A DNA stretch of 64,000 nt, from contig NZ_JAMXQS010000007.1 of assembly GCF_024053505.1 (NCBI RefSeq), positions 62,001 through 126,000 of the forward strand, in the 5' to 3' direction. How positions within the stretch are numbered: the stretch's first letter is position 1; every line of letters starts with the position of its first letter. This document shows, one piece after another, positions 38,936 to 48,505 of this stretch. The DNA is from Mesorhizobium liriopis (lineage in GTDB: Bacteria; Pseudomonadota; Alphaproteobacteria; Rhizobiales; Rhizobiaceae). Below the pieces are notes generated by a model that was not told the DNA's origin, made no database searches, and worked only from the letters and a program-made list of their open reading frames with translations. Made by a program: the position numbers and the translations under genes.

Positions 38936-40190
38936 TTTACGCCACGCGACCGCGTGTGAACTCGGTGTCGAGGTCATCGTGGGCATCGCCGAGGTCGAGA
39001 GCGAAGCCGCCTTTGGCATGCCCATTCGATTGGCCGCTGGTGGCCTTGGCTGCAAGCCTGGGCTTGGTGGCGCGGACCGGGCTGGTGTGGGCGGCGGGCT
39101 TCTTCAGGTGCGGGGACGAGGCCATCACCGCGTCACGCAGATCGTCACGCGCAGGCGCCTTCAGCTGGATCGGCTGCACGGCTTCGCTGCTGGCGTGGGC
39201 GTCGGCATGGGTTGTGGCGGTCTGGGTCTCGTCCACGCGGAAGAAGCTGATCGCTTCCTGCAACTGCTCGGCCTGGGCCGCGAGCTCTTCGGAGGTCGAG
39301 GACATCTGTTCGGCGGCCGACGTGTTCTGCTGGGTCACCTTGTCGAGCTGCTGGATCGCCGCGTTGATCTGGGCGGCACCCGCATTCTGCTCGCGCGAGG
39401 CGCCCGAGATCTCTTCAACGAGTTCCGCCGTCTTCTGGATGTCGGGCACGAGCTTCTTGAGCATCTCGCCCGCAGCCTGTGCCGCCTGCACCGTGTCGGT
39501 GGACAGCGTCGAGATCTCGGCGGCGGCCGCCTGCGAGCGCTCGGCGAGCTTTCTCACTTCGGACGCCACCACCGCAAAGCCACGGCCATGCTCGCCCGCA
39601 CGCGCCGCTTCCACCGCAGCATTCAGGGCAAGCAGATCCGTCTGGCGCGCGATCTCCTGCACCACGTTGATCTTCTGCGCGATGGTCTGCATGGCGGACA
39701 CCGCACGGCCCACCGCTTCGCCGGACGCCTGAGCATCGAGTGCCGACTGACGCGCAATCGCTTCCGTCTGGCCCGCATTGTCGGCCGACTGCTTGATGGT
39801 CGCTGCCATCTCTTCCATGGACGCAGACGCTTCTTCCGTCGATGAGGCCTGCTCGGTCGCGCCCTGGCTCATCTGCTCGGCGGTGGCCGACATCTCCTGC
39901 GAGCCGGACGCCACATTGCGGGCAGCCATCGTCACTTCGCCGACCACCGAACGGAGCTTCTGGGTCATGCCGTTCAAGGCATCCACCAGATCGCGCACCT
40001 CGTCATGGGTCTTCACCGACGCCGACGCGTTCAAGTCGCCATCCGCCACCGAACGCGCCAGACCGATCGCCGAACGAAGACCACGCCCGATCGACAGAAT
40101 GATCCATGTCGCCGCAATCGCCGCAATCAAAACAGAACCGATCAGAAGGCCCAGAAGCAAAGTGCGGCTCGTGGAATAGAGCGCGGCGCC
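38936..40190. repeat. 1,255-bp direct repeat, copy B (MCP2 3' part)
   Basis: Partner of 36165-37419. Copy boundaries are the same base in both: the repeat begins at TTTACGCCACGCG and ends at GCGCGGCGCC, after which MCP1 continues CGCGGC and MCP2 TTCCTC. Confidence 0.92.
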
Positions 40191-41123
40191 TTCCTCCAGC
40201 TCTTTCTCCACCAGCTGGGCATTACGTGCGGATATGTTTCCCAGAAGCGTCTCCGCCTGAGCGGTGACCGGGTTAAGCTTTTCCGTCAGGATCGCGTCCG
40301 CATTGATGCTGCTATGCTTGACCGAAAGATCCACAGCCTTGTTCATCGCAGCTACGAGTTGCGTGAAGTCGTCCTTCACCGACTTGAACAGAGGGGCCTC
40401 GGACGGCGCCAGGGTTTGGCCCAGGCGCGTCATCTTGCCTTCCAGCTTTGCGGCGGACGCCTTGTAGTCCTTGACCCATTCGTCCTGCTTGGCGATCGAC
40501 ATGCTGCCTGCCAGGAGCACGTTGCGCTGCTGGCGGAACACGTCGCTGACATTCAGGGTCGTTTCCGCAAGCGTCGAATAAGCGTTGAAGGCGGTCGGAT
40601 CGCCGCTGGCCACACGCGACGCAACAGTCGAGCGCAGCTTTTCAAGCGATGCTTCCATCTTGCCGATCGCCTGGGAGCCCTCCGTGGTCGAGACTTCGAA
40701 AGCCCGCAAATCGGTGTTCTTGAGGGTTTCAGTCTGGGCCTTGGTCGATGCATCCCAATACTGGTCGAGGGTAGAAAGGAAGGTGCGCATGTCGTCACGA
40801 TTGGCCGGCAGGAGGAACTCGCCTTCCAGCTTCTCGCCGTCCGCCTTGATGTTCTGGAAGCCCGCGCGAAGCTGCGCCTGGCTCTGGCGCATCTCGAGCT
40901 CGTCGGTCGAGGCGATCATCTTCTGAAGGACGCCGTTGAGATCGCTCATATCCTTCTGCATGTCCTGCAATGCGGAAGAGCGCTTGATCGGACCCCGAAC
41001 GACGCTTTCCAGCGATGTGTTCAGCGTGCCGAGATTCTGGACGGCGACGAACATGCTGACGCCAGACAGCGCCACGACGGTCGTGAAGACCGCGGCCAGC
41101 TTGGCCTTGATAGTCAATCTCAT
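38937..41123 (-). CDS. Methyl-accepting chemotaxis protein, 4-helix-bundle sensor (MCP2)
   Basis: A 728-residue transmembrane receptor with TM1 about 9-30, a periplasmic helical sensor (about 31-310, including '[13 protein letters not shown]'), TM2 about 318-340, HAMP and a signalling hairpin identical to MCP1 from residue about 312 onward. The sensor differs strongly from that of MCP1, so the two probably detect different signals but give the same output. No C-terminal docking peptide (ends FTRGRVA). Preceded by a 132-bp gap after the second cheW, so it may have its own promoter. Confidence 0.93.
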   Translation of the reverse strand: MRLTIKAKLAAVFTTVVALSGVSMFVAVQNLGTLNTSLESVVRGPIKRSSALQDMQKDMSDLNGVLQKMIASTDELEMRQSQAQLRAGFQNIKADGEKLEGEFLLPANRDDMRTFLSTLDQYWDASTKAQTETLKNTDLRAFEVSTTEGSQAIGKMEASLEKLRSTVASRVASGDPTAFNAYSTLAETTLNVSDVFRQQRNVLLAGSMSIAKQDEWVKDYKASAAKLEGKMTRLGQTLAPSEAPLFKSVKDDFTQLVAAMNKAVDLSVKHSSINADAILTEKLNPVTAQAETLLGNISARNAQLVEKELEEGAALYSTSRTLLLGLLIGSVLIAAIAATWIILSIGRGLRSAIGLARSVADGDLNASASVKTHDEVRDLVDALNGMTQKLRSVVGEVTMAARNVASGSQEMSATAEQMSQGATEQASSTEEASASMEEMAATIKQSADNAGQTEAIARQSALDAQASGEAVGRAVSAMQTIAQKINVVQEIARQTDLLALNAAVEAARAGEHGRGFAVVASEVRKLAERSQAAAAEISTLSTDTVQAAQAAGEMLKKLVPDIQKTAELVEEISGASREQNAGAAQINAAIQQLDKVTQQNTSAAEQMSSTSEELAAQAEQLQEAISFFRVDETQTATTHADAHASSEAVQPIQLKAPARDDLRDAVMASSPHLKKPAAHTSPVRATKPRLAAKATSGQSNGHAKGGFALDLGDAHDDLDTEFTRGRVA

Positions 41124-41255
41124 GATGGTGTCTTTCGCGCGACGCTAACCCCGGCGCCGCAAAGGAGGGCTTTGGCCAATCATCGGCCGAAGACGGCGAC
41201 CATCATGGCGCCGGCATGCCAGCTCTGGCCGCGTCGCAGACGCGGACAGGCAATT

Positions 41256-41732
41256 TCAGTGCGCGGCAGCGATGCTGCGTGCGAAGATCTCGTTCACATC
41301 GGGAACGATGATGAACTGGTTGTCGCGCTTGGCGATGGCCCGCACGAAGCCTTGCGGCCAGCGCATGCCGATGCGCGGCGCGGGCTCCATGCTCGCGGCG
41401 TCGAGGTCGGTCACGTCATGCACCTTGTCGGCAAGCACGCCGGCCACGGTCTTTTCGCCGTCGATCTCGATCTCCATGACGACGATGCGGGTGTCCTCGT
41501 CCGCAACGGGACGCGGCATGTTGAAGGACACGCGCAGGTCGGCGAGCGGCACCACCGTGCCGCGCACATTGATGAGACCGCCGACGAAATCGGGCGCGTT
41601 GGGCACGCTCGTGACCGTGCCGATCTCGAGGATTTCGCGCACGCAGTTCGCTTCCACCGCGAAGATCTCATCGCCGAGACGCATGGTGAGCGCACGCATC
41701 GCGCCCGGCATGGTTTGGACCCTAAGGCTCAT
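41256..41732 (-). CDS. cheW: Chemotaxis coupling protein CheW (left system, after cheA)
   Basis: A 158-residue CheW from ATG 41732, which overlaps the cheA stop (ATGA). Typical segments are 'MRLGDEIFAVEANCVREILE', 'FVGGLINVRGTVVPLADLRV' and 'FIIVPDVNEIF'. The open frame extends upstream into cheA without CheW similarity. With cheA, cheY and the STAS gene it forms a four-gene core that is repeated in the right-hand system. Confidence 0.94.
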   Translation of the reverse strand: MSLRVQTMPGAMRALTMRLGDEIFAVEANCVREILEIGTVTSVPNAPDFVGGLINVRGTVVPLADLRVSFNMPRPVADEDTRIVVMEIEIDGEKTVAGVLADKVHDVTDLDAASMEPAPRIGMRWPQGFVRAIAKRDNQFIIVPDVNEIFARSIAAAH

Positions 41733-43792
41733 GCGGCCCTCCCGAAAGTCTGCTCGGCATGCGTGCCATCGCCATGCTGGCCGAAGGTGGCGAGCTGCAT
41801 GGGGTCGAGGATCAGGGCCACCGTGCCGTCGCCCAGGATCGTCGCGCCCGAGAAATGGCGCACGCCGGCATGGAGCTTGGACAGCTGCTTGATGACCGTC
41901 TGGTTGTTGCCGAGGATCTGGTCGACCACGAGCCCCACACGCATGTCGCCCGATGAGATGATGACCACCTTCTGGTACTGGCCGGGCGGGGTGGACAGGT
42001 TGAACACCTCGCGCAGGCGGATGAAGGGCACGAGGCTGCCGCGAATGTTGAGGAAGGCGCGGCCACGGCCCTCGCCATCGGCATCCAGAGGCAGCTCGAC
42101 GCATTCTTCGACGGCGGCCAGCGGGATCGTATAGCGCCCGTCGCCGATCCGCACGAGCAGGCCGTCGATGATGGCGAGCGTGAGCGGCAGGCGCAGCGTG
42201 GCGGTGGTGCCTAGGCCCATCTGCGAGGAGAGGTCGATCGAGCCGCGCAACCCGTCGATGGTGCGCTTGACCACGTCCATGCCCACACCGCGGCCGGAAA
42301 GGGCGGTGATTTCCTTCGCGGTGGAGAAGCCCGGCTGGAAGATCAGCTGGAAGAGTTCCTGCTCGGAGAGCTTGGCCTCAGACGTGATCAGCCCGGCTTC
42401 CTCGGCCTTCTGGCGGATGCGTGCGGGGTCGAGCCCGGCACCGTCGTCTGACACCGAGATCGCCACTTCGGCGCCGGCATAGGTGGCGGAGAGGCGCACG
42501 GTGCCGCCCGAAGGCTTGCCGGCGGCGAGGCGCTTGTCCGCACTTTCGAGGCCGTGATCGACCGAGTTGCGGATGAGGTGGACGAGCGGGTCGGCCAGGT
42601 GCTCGATCACGGTCTTGTCGAGCTCGGTGTCCTCGCCCGCGGTGACGAATTCGATCTCCTTGCCGAGATCATGGCTCAGATCGTGGACGAGGCGACGGAA
42701 GCGGCCGAACAGCGTGCCGATCGGCACCATGCGGATGCCCATGGTGGTGTCGCGCAAGGACGAGGACAGGCGTTCGATGTCCTCGGCGACCGATTTGAGG
42801 TTCGGATCGTTGGCTTGGGCTGCCAGCTGGTTGAGGCGGGCCTGGGCGATCACGAGTTCGCCGACGCGGTCCATCAGAGCGTCGAGACGCTCGGCGGGCA
42901 CGCGGAGGGAGGAATTGCTCTTGTCGGACGAAGCCGCCTTCTGGGGGGCGGGGGATTCGGTCTTGGGCTTGGTCTTTGGCTTCGCGGCCTGCGCGGGGGC
43001 AGGGGCGGGCGCGACAGCCGGTGCGGCTGCGAGCGATGGCGCGGCTTCGGCGATGGGGGGCGCTGCGGGGGCCGGCGCTTCGGAAGCGGGTTCGCCGAGC
43101 GCTTCGACAGTCAGCTCCATGTCGTCGCTGAGGAACATGAAGACATCGTCGATCTGGGCGCGCGAGACGTCGCCGCGAAGAACGACTTCCCAGCCGAGCG
43201 CCGACCTTGTGGGGTCGAGCGTGTCGAGGCTCGCGACGCCGGCGATCCTCGCGCGGACGTCGCAGGGGCCGAGTTCCGCGAGCTCGTCGATCAAAAGCAG
43301 CGGGTTCGAGCCCATCGCCAGCGCATCGGCGGGGAGGCTGAAGCTGATCTTCCAGCCGGACGGCCAGGCTTCGGCAACAGGTGCTTCGATCACGAGTGCT
43401 GGCGCGGCTTCGGCCTTCGCTTCGCCTTCCACGGCCTGACGCAGGGCCGCCAAAAGGGTCTCGCCTTCGCTTCCGGCCGAATCCGGATCCTCGATCAGGA
43501 TCATGATGTGATCGCGGGCCTGCAACGCGACGCGGATCAGCGCGGGGGTCGCGGTCTTCTCGCCCTTGCGGACGCGGTCGAAGGCGGTTTCGAATTCGTG
43601 GACGAAGGACGCGGCTGCCGTGAAGCCGAACATCGCGCCCGAGCCCTTCAGCGTGTGCAGCGCGCGGAAGGCGCTGTCCACCACGGCCTTGTCGTCCGGC
43701 GTCTCGTCGAGCTGGAGGAGGTTGGCTTCCAGCGTTTCGAGAAGCTCAGTGGCTTCCTGCCGGAAGATCGCGACCGGATCGGGCTGGCTCAT
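41729..43792 (-). CDS. cheA: Chemotaxis histidine kinase CheA (left system)
   Basis: CheA autophosphorylates and passes phosphate to CheY and CheB. The 687-residue product has P1 with His46 in 'HTLKGSGAMFG', a middle P2-like domain (about 150-235), a Pro/Ala/Lys-rich linker (about 240-285), P3 ('RVPAERLDALMDRVGELVIA'), the P4 kinase with N-box 'HLIRNSVDHGLES' and glycine boxes 'SDDGAGLD' and 'GRGVGMDVV', and a P5 CheW-like regulatory end. All key residues are present. It overlaps cheY and cheW by 4 bp each. Confidence 0.96.
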   Translation of the reverse strand: MSQPDPVAIFRQEATELLETLEANLLQLDETPDDKAVVDSAFRALHTLKGSGAMFGFTAAASFVHEFETAFDRVRKGEKTATPALIRVALQARDHIMILIEDPDSAGSEGETLLAALRQAVEGEAKAEAAPALVIEAPVAEAWPSGWKISFSLPADALAMGSNPLLLIDELAELGPCDVRARIAGVASLDTLDPTRSALGWEVVLRGDVSRAQIDDVFMFLSDDMELTVEALGEPASEAPAPAAPPIAEAAPSLAAAPAVAPAPAPAQAAKPKTKPKTESPAPQKAASSDKSNSSLRVPAERLDALMDRVGELVIAQARLNQLAAQANDPNLKSVAEDIERLSSSLRDTTMGIRMVPIGTLFGRFRRLVHDLSHDLGKEIEFVTAGEDTELDKTVIEHLADPLVHLIRNSVDHGLESADKRLAAGKPSGGTVRLSATYAGAEVAISVSDDGAGLDPARIRQKAEEAGLITSEAKLSEQELFQLIFQPGFSTAKEITALSGRGVGMDVVKRTIDGLRGSIDLSSQMGLGTTATLRLPLTLAIIDGLLVRIGDGRYTIPLAAVEECVELPLDADGEGRGRAFLNIRGSLVPFIRLREVFNLSTPPGQYQKVVIISSGDMRVGLVVDQILGNNQTVIKQLSKLHAGVRHFSGATILGDGTVALILDPMQLATFGQHGDGTHAEQTFGRAA

Positions 43793-44157
43793 GCGCCGGC
43801 GACCTTCTTCACGACGGCGACCAGCTGTTCCTGCTTGAAGGGCTTGACGATCCAGCCGGTGGCGCCCGCGGCCTTGGCCTCGCTCTTCATGCCGTCGTCG
43901 GATTCGGTGGTGAGGAACACGATCGGCACGCCCTGGCCCGAAGGATGGGCGCGGAAGGCGCGGATGAATTCGAGCCCGTTCATGTTGGGCATGTTCAGAT
44001 CGGTCAGGATCGCATCGACGCGGTTGCCCGTCGCCTTGGCGAGACCATCCGCGCCGTCTTCGGCCTGCAGGACGTCATAGCCGGCGGCGGTCAGCGTCAT
44101 GGAGACCATCTGCCGGACGGAAGCCGAGTCGTCGATCGTCAGGATTGTCTTGGTCAT
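43789..44157 (-). CDS. cheY: Single-domain response regulator CheY (left system)
   Basis: A 122-residue receiver protein with the acidic pair Asp9-Asp10 ('TIDDSASVRQM'), phospho-acceptor Asp53 ('AILTDLNMPNMNG'), Thr in 'FLTTESDD' and Lys in 'WIVKPF'. All residues for phosphorylation are in place. ATG 44157 overlaps the stop of the STAS gene (TGATG); a TTG one codon earlier is less likely. Close to the third CheY (50743), which holds the same place in the right-hand system. Confidence 0.94.
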   Translation of the reverse strand: MTKTILTIDDSASVRQMVSMTLTAAGYDVLQAEDGADGLAKATGNRVDAILTDLNMPNMNGLEFIRAFRAHPSGQGVPIVFLTTESDDGMKSEAKAAGATGWIVKPFKQEQLVAVVKKVAGA

Positions 44158-44522
44158 CAATGCAGTTCCGGTGAAGAAAGCAGGTCCGGTGAAGAGAAAT
44201 CCAGGCCGATCCAGTTGCGGCCTTCCCAGAGAAGGCGGGCGTCGAGCGGGTTCGCGATGCCCGAGCGCGCAAGGGCCGCGTCGAGTGCGCCGCCTTCAGG
44301 CACCGTGATGGCGAGCTGCCTGTTTTGAGCCGCCGCCATGCGATGGGCGCCGACGAGAATCTGGAGATGGCTCGCGTCCACGCTTTCCACCTCGTCGGTC
44401 TCGACGAGCGTGTGGGCGTGAAGTGTCAGGGCTTCGGAAAGGTGGCGGGCGGCGTCCGCGCTGTCGCGCAGAGACAAGCTTCCCTTCCACCGCACGATAT
44501 GCGGATGGCCGGCAAGTGGCAT
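44157..44522 (-). CDS. STAS-domain protein, CheS-like (left system)
   Basis: A 121-residue protein with a STAS-like fold ('LSLRDSADAARHLSEALTLH', 'ESVDASHLQILVGAHRMAAA'), where 'SVDASHL' is at the position of the STAS phosphorylatable loop. In Sinorhizobium the small protein CheS, encoded at this place before cheY1-cheA, binds CheA and speeds CheY1 dephosphorylation; this protein may do likewise. It is the first gene of the left system, with 219 bp of probable promoter DNA upstream (44523-44741). Confidence 0.75.
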   Translation of the reverse strand: MPLAGHPHIVRWKGSLSLRDSADAARHLSEALTLHAHTLVETDEVESVDASHLQILVGAHRMAAAQNRQLAITVPEGGALDAALARSGIANPLDARLLWEGRNWIGLDFSSPDLLSSPELH

Positions 44523-44741
44523 CGGTGTTTCCTGTGTGTTGAGAAAGCGAGCCCGGCATTCCCGCCAGAAAACCCGATCGGGACTCGCTTTGGTTGTGGA
44601 GGACGTTACGGGCGGTAAGTTGCTGGACTCTTAAACTTTTTCACGATTGCGAGAGAATAAACGTTTTGGACTCGAATTTGTGGGCGGGCGCCTTACCGGC
44701 AGACTCCGCCCCTTGGTTGGAAACAGGTCTCTCAGGGGTTG

Positions 44742-45113
44742 TCAGAAGAGGTCGAGTTCGCCCGCGGGCTCGGGCGTTTCTTCCGTGAAATCCTTGCCCA
44801 GCAAGCGTCCGGCGAGATCCGACAGGGTGATGCGGCTCGCTGCCTCGTCGGCATCGACCTCCCAGCCGATAGGGATCGTCTGGCTGATTTCGTCGAGAAA
44901 AAGGGCGAGGGCCGCTGTCTTCTGGCGGACGAGGTCCACGGCCTGAAGGTTGTGCAGGTGGTTGTGGTCGGTTGTGCCGTTCGCCAGCGCACCGAGCGCC
45001 GTTTCGACACTGGCGAGATCGCGGTCGAGACCGCCCATTTCGCCCGCCAGCCGGCCGACGAGATCGCTCCATGCCATGGGCTCGGGCTCCCAAACTTCAG
45101 AAGAGTTCGACAT
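44742..45113 (-). CDS. CheT-like small protein with CheZ-type DxxxQ motif
   Basis: A 123-residue helical protein starting MSNSSEVWEPEP at 45113, overlapping cheD by 17 bp. It lies where rhizobia have cheT, after cheD. Residues 60-64 read DLVRQ in 'HNLQAVDLVRQKTAAL', a match to the DxxxQ catalytic motif of the CheY-P phosphatase CheZ; Sinorhizobium CheT is reported to carry the same motif. The protein ends GELDLF, close to the CheD ending GDVELF. A phosphatase role is inferred from motif and position. Confidence 0.7.
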   Translation of the reverse strand: MSNSSEVWEPEPMAWSDLVGRLAGEMGGLDRDLASVETALGALANGTTDHNHLHNLQAVDLVRQKTAALALFLDEISQTIPIGWEVDADEAASRITLSDLAGRLLGKDFTEETPEPAGELDLF

Positions 45114-45681
45114 CGCCCCTCCCTTCATTCCCCCTGGGTGCGGGCGCGACTGGCATCGGCACCGGTGCTTCCGCCGCCTTGATGCTTTGCGCGCGGGTGA
45201 CCCCTGAGACCGGCCAGAACTCGACGCGCCGCCCCTGGTTCCCGCCCAGGCTTCCGCGCACCACGCGGATGCCTTCATAGCCCAGGAAACTCTCCGCGAA
45301 GGCCGCGTTCTGGCGCCCGATCTCGGACAGGCCGGCGAACATGTTCGCCCCGCCGAAAAGCCGCGCTTCGAGATGCTGGCGCCGCGCGCCGCGCTGGAAC
45401 AGGCCGTTCAGGAGAAGCTCCATCATGTGGACGCCCTCGCGCTGCGCTTCCTTCTCGGCCGCGCGCTCCATCGCGCCGGGCAAGAGGAAGTGGTTCATGC
45501 CGCCCACCCCCGCCTGAGGATCGCGGATGCAGGCGGCGACGCAGGAGCCGAGAACCGTGGTCAAGAGGATCTCGGGGTCGTCGGTGACGAAGAACTCGCC
45601 CTGAAGCACGTGATGCCGCTTGCCCACCCGGCTCTGCACGGCGGCAAGGCTCGAAGACTGGTGGCGCAAAGCGGTGCTCAT
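45097..45681 (-). CDS. cheD: Chemoreceptor glutamine deamidase CheD
   Basis: CheD deamidates receptor glutamines. From ATG 45681 the product has 194 residues; the catalytic residues are visible as Cys47 in 'TVLGSCVAACIRD' and His64 in 'GGMNHFLLPG', followed by 'HMMELLLNGLFQRGARRQHL' and 'EARLFGGANMFAGLSEIGRQ'. The reading frame is open far upstream through cheY, but the family start is here. The only CheD in the window, in the right-hand system only. Confidence 0.93.
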   Translation of the reverse strand: MSTALRHQSSSLAAVQSRVGKRHHVLQGEFFVTDDPEILLTTVLGSCVAACIRDPQAGVGGMNHFLLPGAMERAAEKEAQREGVHMMELLLNGLFQRGARRQHLEARLFGGANMFAGLSEIGRQNAAFAESFLGYEGIRVVRGSLGGNQGRRVEFWPVSGVTRAQSIKAAEAPVPMPVAPAPRGNEGRGDVELF

Positions 45682-45683
45682 GC

Positions 45684-46070
45684 TCACATGCGGCCGAAGA
45701 TGCGCTCGATATGTGCCTTGACGATCGGCGCGGTGAAGGGCTTGGCGAGATAGCCCGCGACACCATAGGGCTTGGCCTTGTCGATGAGCGCCTGATCGCC
45801 CTTGCCGGTCATCAGGATGAAGCCGCATTTGCTGGTAGGCTGATAGGCGCGCAGCGCGCGGAGCAGGCCCAGACCATCGAGCTTGGGCATGTTGAAATCC
45901 GAGATCACGAGGGGCAGCGGCTGCACCATCAGCGCCTTCAAGGCCTGTTCGCCGTCGGCGGCCATGGCGATCTGGTTGATGCCGAGCTCTTCGAGCGCGC
46001 CGCGGATCAGCATGCGGCTCGTGGTCATGTCGTCCACGATCATGACGCGGAGATGCGAGAGATAGGACAT
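45684..46070 (-). CDS. cheY: Single-domain response regulator CheY (second of right system)
   Basis: A 128-residue receiver with 'RVMIVDDMTTSRMLIRGALE', phospho-acceptor Asp58 in 'LVISDFNMPKLDG', Thr in 'ILMTGKGD' and Lys in 'LAKPFTAP'. It lies between cheB and cheD, the place of CheY2 in Sinorhizobium, which is the main motor-binding CheY there. It is clearly different from the two CheY proteins that precede cheA genes. ATG 46070 overlaps the cheB stop. Confidence 0.93.
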   Translation of the reverse strand: MSYLSHLRVMIVDDMTTSRMLIRGALEELGINQIAMAADGEQALKALMVQPLPLVISDFNMPKLDGLGLLRALRAYQPTSKCGFILMTGKGDQALIDKAKPYGVAGYLAKPFTAPIVKAHIERIFGRM

Positions 46071-47113
46071 CAGTTCTTCCCTGAGTTTTCTTGGTTCGTT
46101 GTTTCCAGGATGGCCGCGGCCATGCGCCCGAGCGGCAGCTGGCGCTCGACGGCACCTGCTTCGAAAGCCGCCTTGGGCATGCCGTAGATGAGGCTCGTCG
46201 CCTCGTCCTGGCCAAATGTTGTGGCGCCCGCCTGACGCAACGCCAGCATGGCATCCGCGCCGTCGCGGCCCATGCCGGTCAGCATCACGGCGACGATGCG
46301 CTTGGGCTCGGCCGTGACGCCCGAGCGGAACAGGCGCTCGACGGACGGGCAGTAGCCGTTGACCGGCGCGCCCTCGCGCACCACGCAGGTCCAGGGGCGG
46401 GTGTCGGACACTTCGAGATGCTGATTGCCGCCCGGCGCCAGATAGACATGGCCGGGCACCAGCGGAGCGCCGTGGGTGGCGATGGCGATCTTGGGCGCGA
46501 AGCGGTTGTCGAGCCGCTGGGCGAGGTTCGAGAGAAACGATTCCGGCATGTGCTGGGCGACTACCACAGGCGGGCAGTTGGCCGGCAAACCGCCGAGCAC
46601 GGCCGACAAGGCCTCGACGCCGCCGGTGGACGAGCCGATCATCACGAGCCGACGGCCCGGCTGATAGGTGCTCGGCATGGCAGCCGGCGCTTGCGGAACA
46701 GGGGACTGGTGACGCCAGAGCTTGGCGCGGGCGGCGGCCTTCACCTTGGCGGGCAGCTGGTCGAGCCCGCCGGCGCGGCCCGGCACCGGTTTCGCCACGC
46801 AATCGACCGCGCCCGCTTCCAGCGCCCGGATGCTTTCATCCGCGCCGCGATGGGTCAGGCTCGACACCATGATCACGGGTGTGGGGCGCAGGCGCATGAT
46901 GCGGTCGAGAAAGTCGAGGCCGCTCATGCGCGGCATCTCGACATCGAGCGTCACCACATCGGGCGACAGCGCCTTGATGGCCTCGCGCGCCTCGTAAGGG
47001 TCGCCCGCTTCGCCGACCACCTCGATCTCCTTGTCTTTCAGGAGAATCGAGGAGATCAGGCCGCGCATGGTGGGGCTGTCGTCCACGATCAGAACGCGAA
47101 CAGGTGTTGTCAT
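46070..47113 (-). CDS. cheB: Chemotaxis protein-glutamate methylesterase CheB (right system)
   Basis: A 347-residue CheB with receiver '[20 protein letters not shown]', phospho-acceptor Asp57 in 'VVTLDVEMPRMSG', and methylesterase segments 'IGSSTGGVEALSAVLGG' (Ser), 'VAQHMPESF' (His) and 'LTGMGRDGADAM' (Asp). Length is normal, unlike the left copy with its N-terminal extension. ATG 47113 overlaps the cheR stop (ATGA); the frame is open upstream without similarity. Confidence 0.95.
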   Translation of the reverse strand: MTTPVRVLIVDDSPTMRGLISSILLKDKEIEVVGEAGDPYEAREAIKALSPDVVTLDVEMPRMSGLDFLDRIMRLRPTPVIMVSSLTHRGADESIRALEAGAVDCVAKPVPGRAGGLDQLPAKVKAAARAKLWRHQSPVPQAPAAMPSTYQPGRRLVMIGSSTGGVEALSAVLGGLPANCPPVVVAQHMPESFLSNLAQRLDNRFAPKIAIATHGAPLVPGHVYLAPGGNQHLEVSDTRPWTCVVREGAPVNGYCPSVERLFRSGVTAEPKRIVAVMLTGMGRDGADAMLALRQAGATTFGQDEATSLIYGMPKAAFEAGAVERQLPLGRMAAAILETTNQENSGKN

Positions 47114-48012
47114 GGGCGCCGACCCTCCAGGCGACGGTAAGTGGTGAATTCGTCCTGCACAAATACTCTCGCGGGCTCCTCGCCCATGCGTTCGGAATGG
47201 CCCACGTAAAGTGTGGCGCCGGCAGGCAGGAGCGAGGCGAAGCGGCACCAGATGCGGTCGCGCGTTTCGGGCTCGAAATAGATGGTGACGTTGCGGCAGA
47301 AGAGGGCCTGGAACGTGCCCTTCATGGGCCAGTCGCCCATCAGGTTCAGCTCGCGGAAGGCGATCAGCTCGCGTAAGGGGCCGGTCGCTTCCCAGGCGGG
47401 GAGGCCGTCCGGGGTGCGAGCCTTGCGGAACCAACGCGATTTCTGGTCGGTGGAAACCGGCTCCATTACCGTTTCGGGGTAGAGGCCGCCGCGGCCCTTG
47501 TCGAGGACGTTGGGGTTGATGTCGGTCGCCAGAATCCTGACATCGTACTGGCCGGCATCGGGCATGACGCTCAGAAGCGTCAAGGCGATGGAATAGGGCT
47601 CCTCGCCGCTCGAACAGCCGGCCGACCAGATGCGCAGGCGCCCGCCCCGCCGGGCTTCTTCCACCAGCGGCGGCAGGACCTTGGTCGCGAGATGCTTGAA
47701 GTGGTGCGGCTCGCGAAAGAAGCTCGTCATGTTGGTGGTGAGCGCGGCGATCATCTTCTGGCGCTCGTCCAGTCCGGTCTGGCTGGCCACCAGACGGCAG
47801 TAATTGTTGAAGCTTTCGAGCCCCAGCGCACGCAAGCGCTTGGCGAGGCGCGAATAAACCATGGCCGACTTGTAGTCCGGCATGGTGATGCCGGTGGAAG
47901 CATGCACCATCTCGGCGATCTGGCGGAAGTTCTCGGGCGTGAAGGCGAACTCGCCCCGCGCGGGCGCCCGCCCGCCGCCGTCTCCTCCGCTCGGTCGGCC
48001 CAGGGCATTCAT
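47110..48012 (-). CDS. cheR: Chemoreceptor methyltransferase CheR (right system)
   Basis: A 300-residue CheR with 'TTNMTSFFREPHHF', the canonical SAM motif 'IWSAGCSSGEEPYSIALTLL', 'ILATDINPNVLDKGRGGLYP' and 'FCRNVTIYFEPETRDRI'. All hallmark residues are present, in contrast to the left CheR. It could tether to the WEEF end of the receptor encoded in the same operon. It overlaps cheB by 4 bp and follows cheW after 1 bp. Confidence 0.95.
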   Translation of the reverse strand: MNALGRPSGGDGGGRAPARGEFAFTPENFRQIAEMVHASTGITMPDYKSAMVYSRLAKRLRALGLESFNNYCRLVASQTGLDERQKMIAALTTNMTSFFREPHHFKHLATKVLPPLVEEARRGGRLRIWSAGCSSGEEPYSIALTLLSVMPDAGQYDVRILATDINPNVLDKGRGGLYPETVMEPVSTDQKSRWFRKARTPDGLPAWEATGPLRELIAFRELNLMGDWPMKGTFQALFCRNVTIYFEPETRDRIWCRFASLLPAGATLYVGHSERMGEEPARVFVQDEFTTYRRLEGRRP

Positions 48013-48013
48013 G

Positions 48014-48505
48014 TCAGGCGGCTTCCGCGCGGATTTCGCCGAGCACGTTTTCGAGGCGCAGGATGTTGATCATCCGCCCGTCGAGCGCGACCAGCCCGCC
48101 CACGAAGGACCGCGAGGCTTCGGACGCCACCGCAGGCGTGGGCTGGATCATGCTGTCGGCCAGCGTGATGATGTCGGACACCGCATCGACCAGCATGCCC
48201 ACCACCTGCGCGCCGATCTGCACCACCACGATCACGTGGCGCGAAGTCGGATCGACGGAGGGCAAGTCGAGGCGCTGGGCGAGGTCGAGGATCGGCAGAA
48301 CCGTGCCGCGCAGGTTGATGACGCCGCGGATATAGCCGGGCGAGCGGGGAAGCATGGTGGCCGGCGTCCAGCCCCGGATCTCGCGCACCGTCATGATGTC
48401 GATGCAGAATTCCTGCGGGCCGACGCGGAAGATGATGGCTTCGCGGGCGTCGCCGGTCTCGCGGCCCGGATCGCGATTGGCAAGCTCAGTGGACATGGAA
48501 CTCAT
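48014..48505 (-). CDS. cheW: Chemotaxis coupling protein CheW (right system)
   Basis: A 163-residue CheW with '[20 protein letters not shown]', '[20 protein letters not shown]' and '[14 protein letters not shown]'. The start overlaps the cheA stop (ATGA). It is the third CheW in the window and, by position, belongs with the right-hand CheA. Confidence 0.95.
   Translation of the reverse strand: MSSMSTELANRDPGRETGDAREAIIFRVGPQEFCIDIMTVREIRGWTPATMLPRSPGYIRGVINLRGTVLPILDLAQRLDLPSVDPTSRHVIVVVQIGAQVVGMLVDAVSDIITLADSMIQPTPAVASEASRSFVGGLVALDGRMINILRLENVLGEIRAEAA

Noticed and set aside
36165-40190. Long direct repeat considered as a transposon or assembly error
   Set aside because: The repeat lies inside intact receptor genes with different sensor halves and no terminal inverted repeats or transposase, so gene conversion or duplication is simpler. 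An assembly error is not fully excluded.
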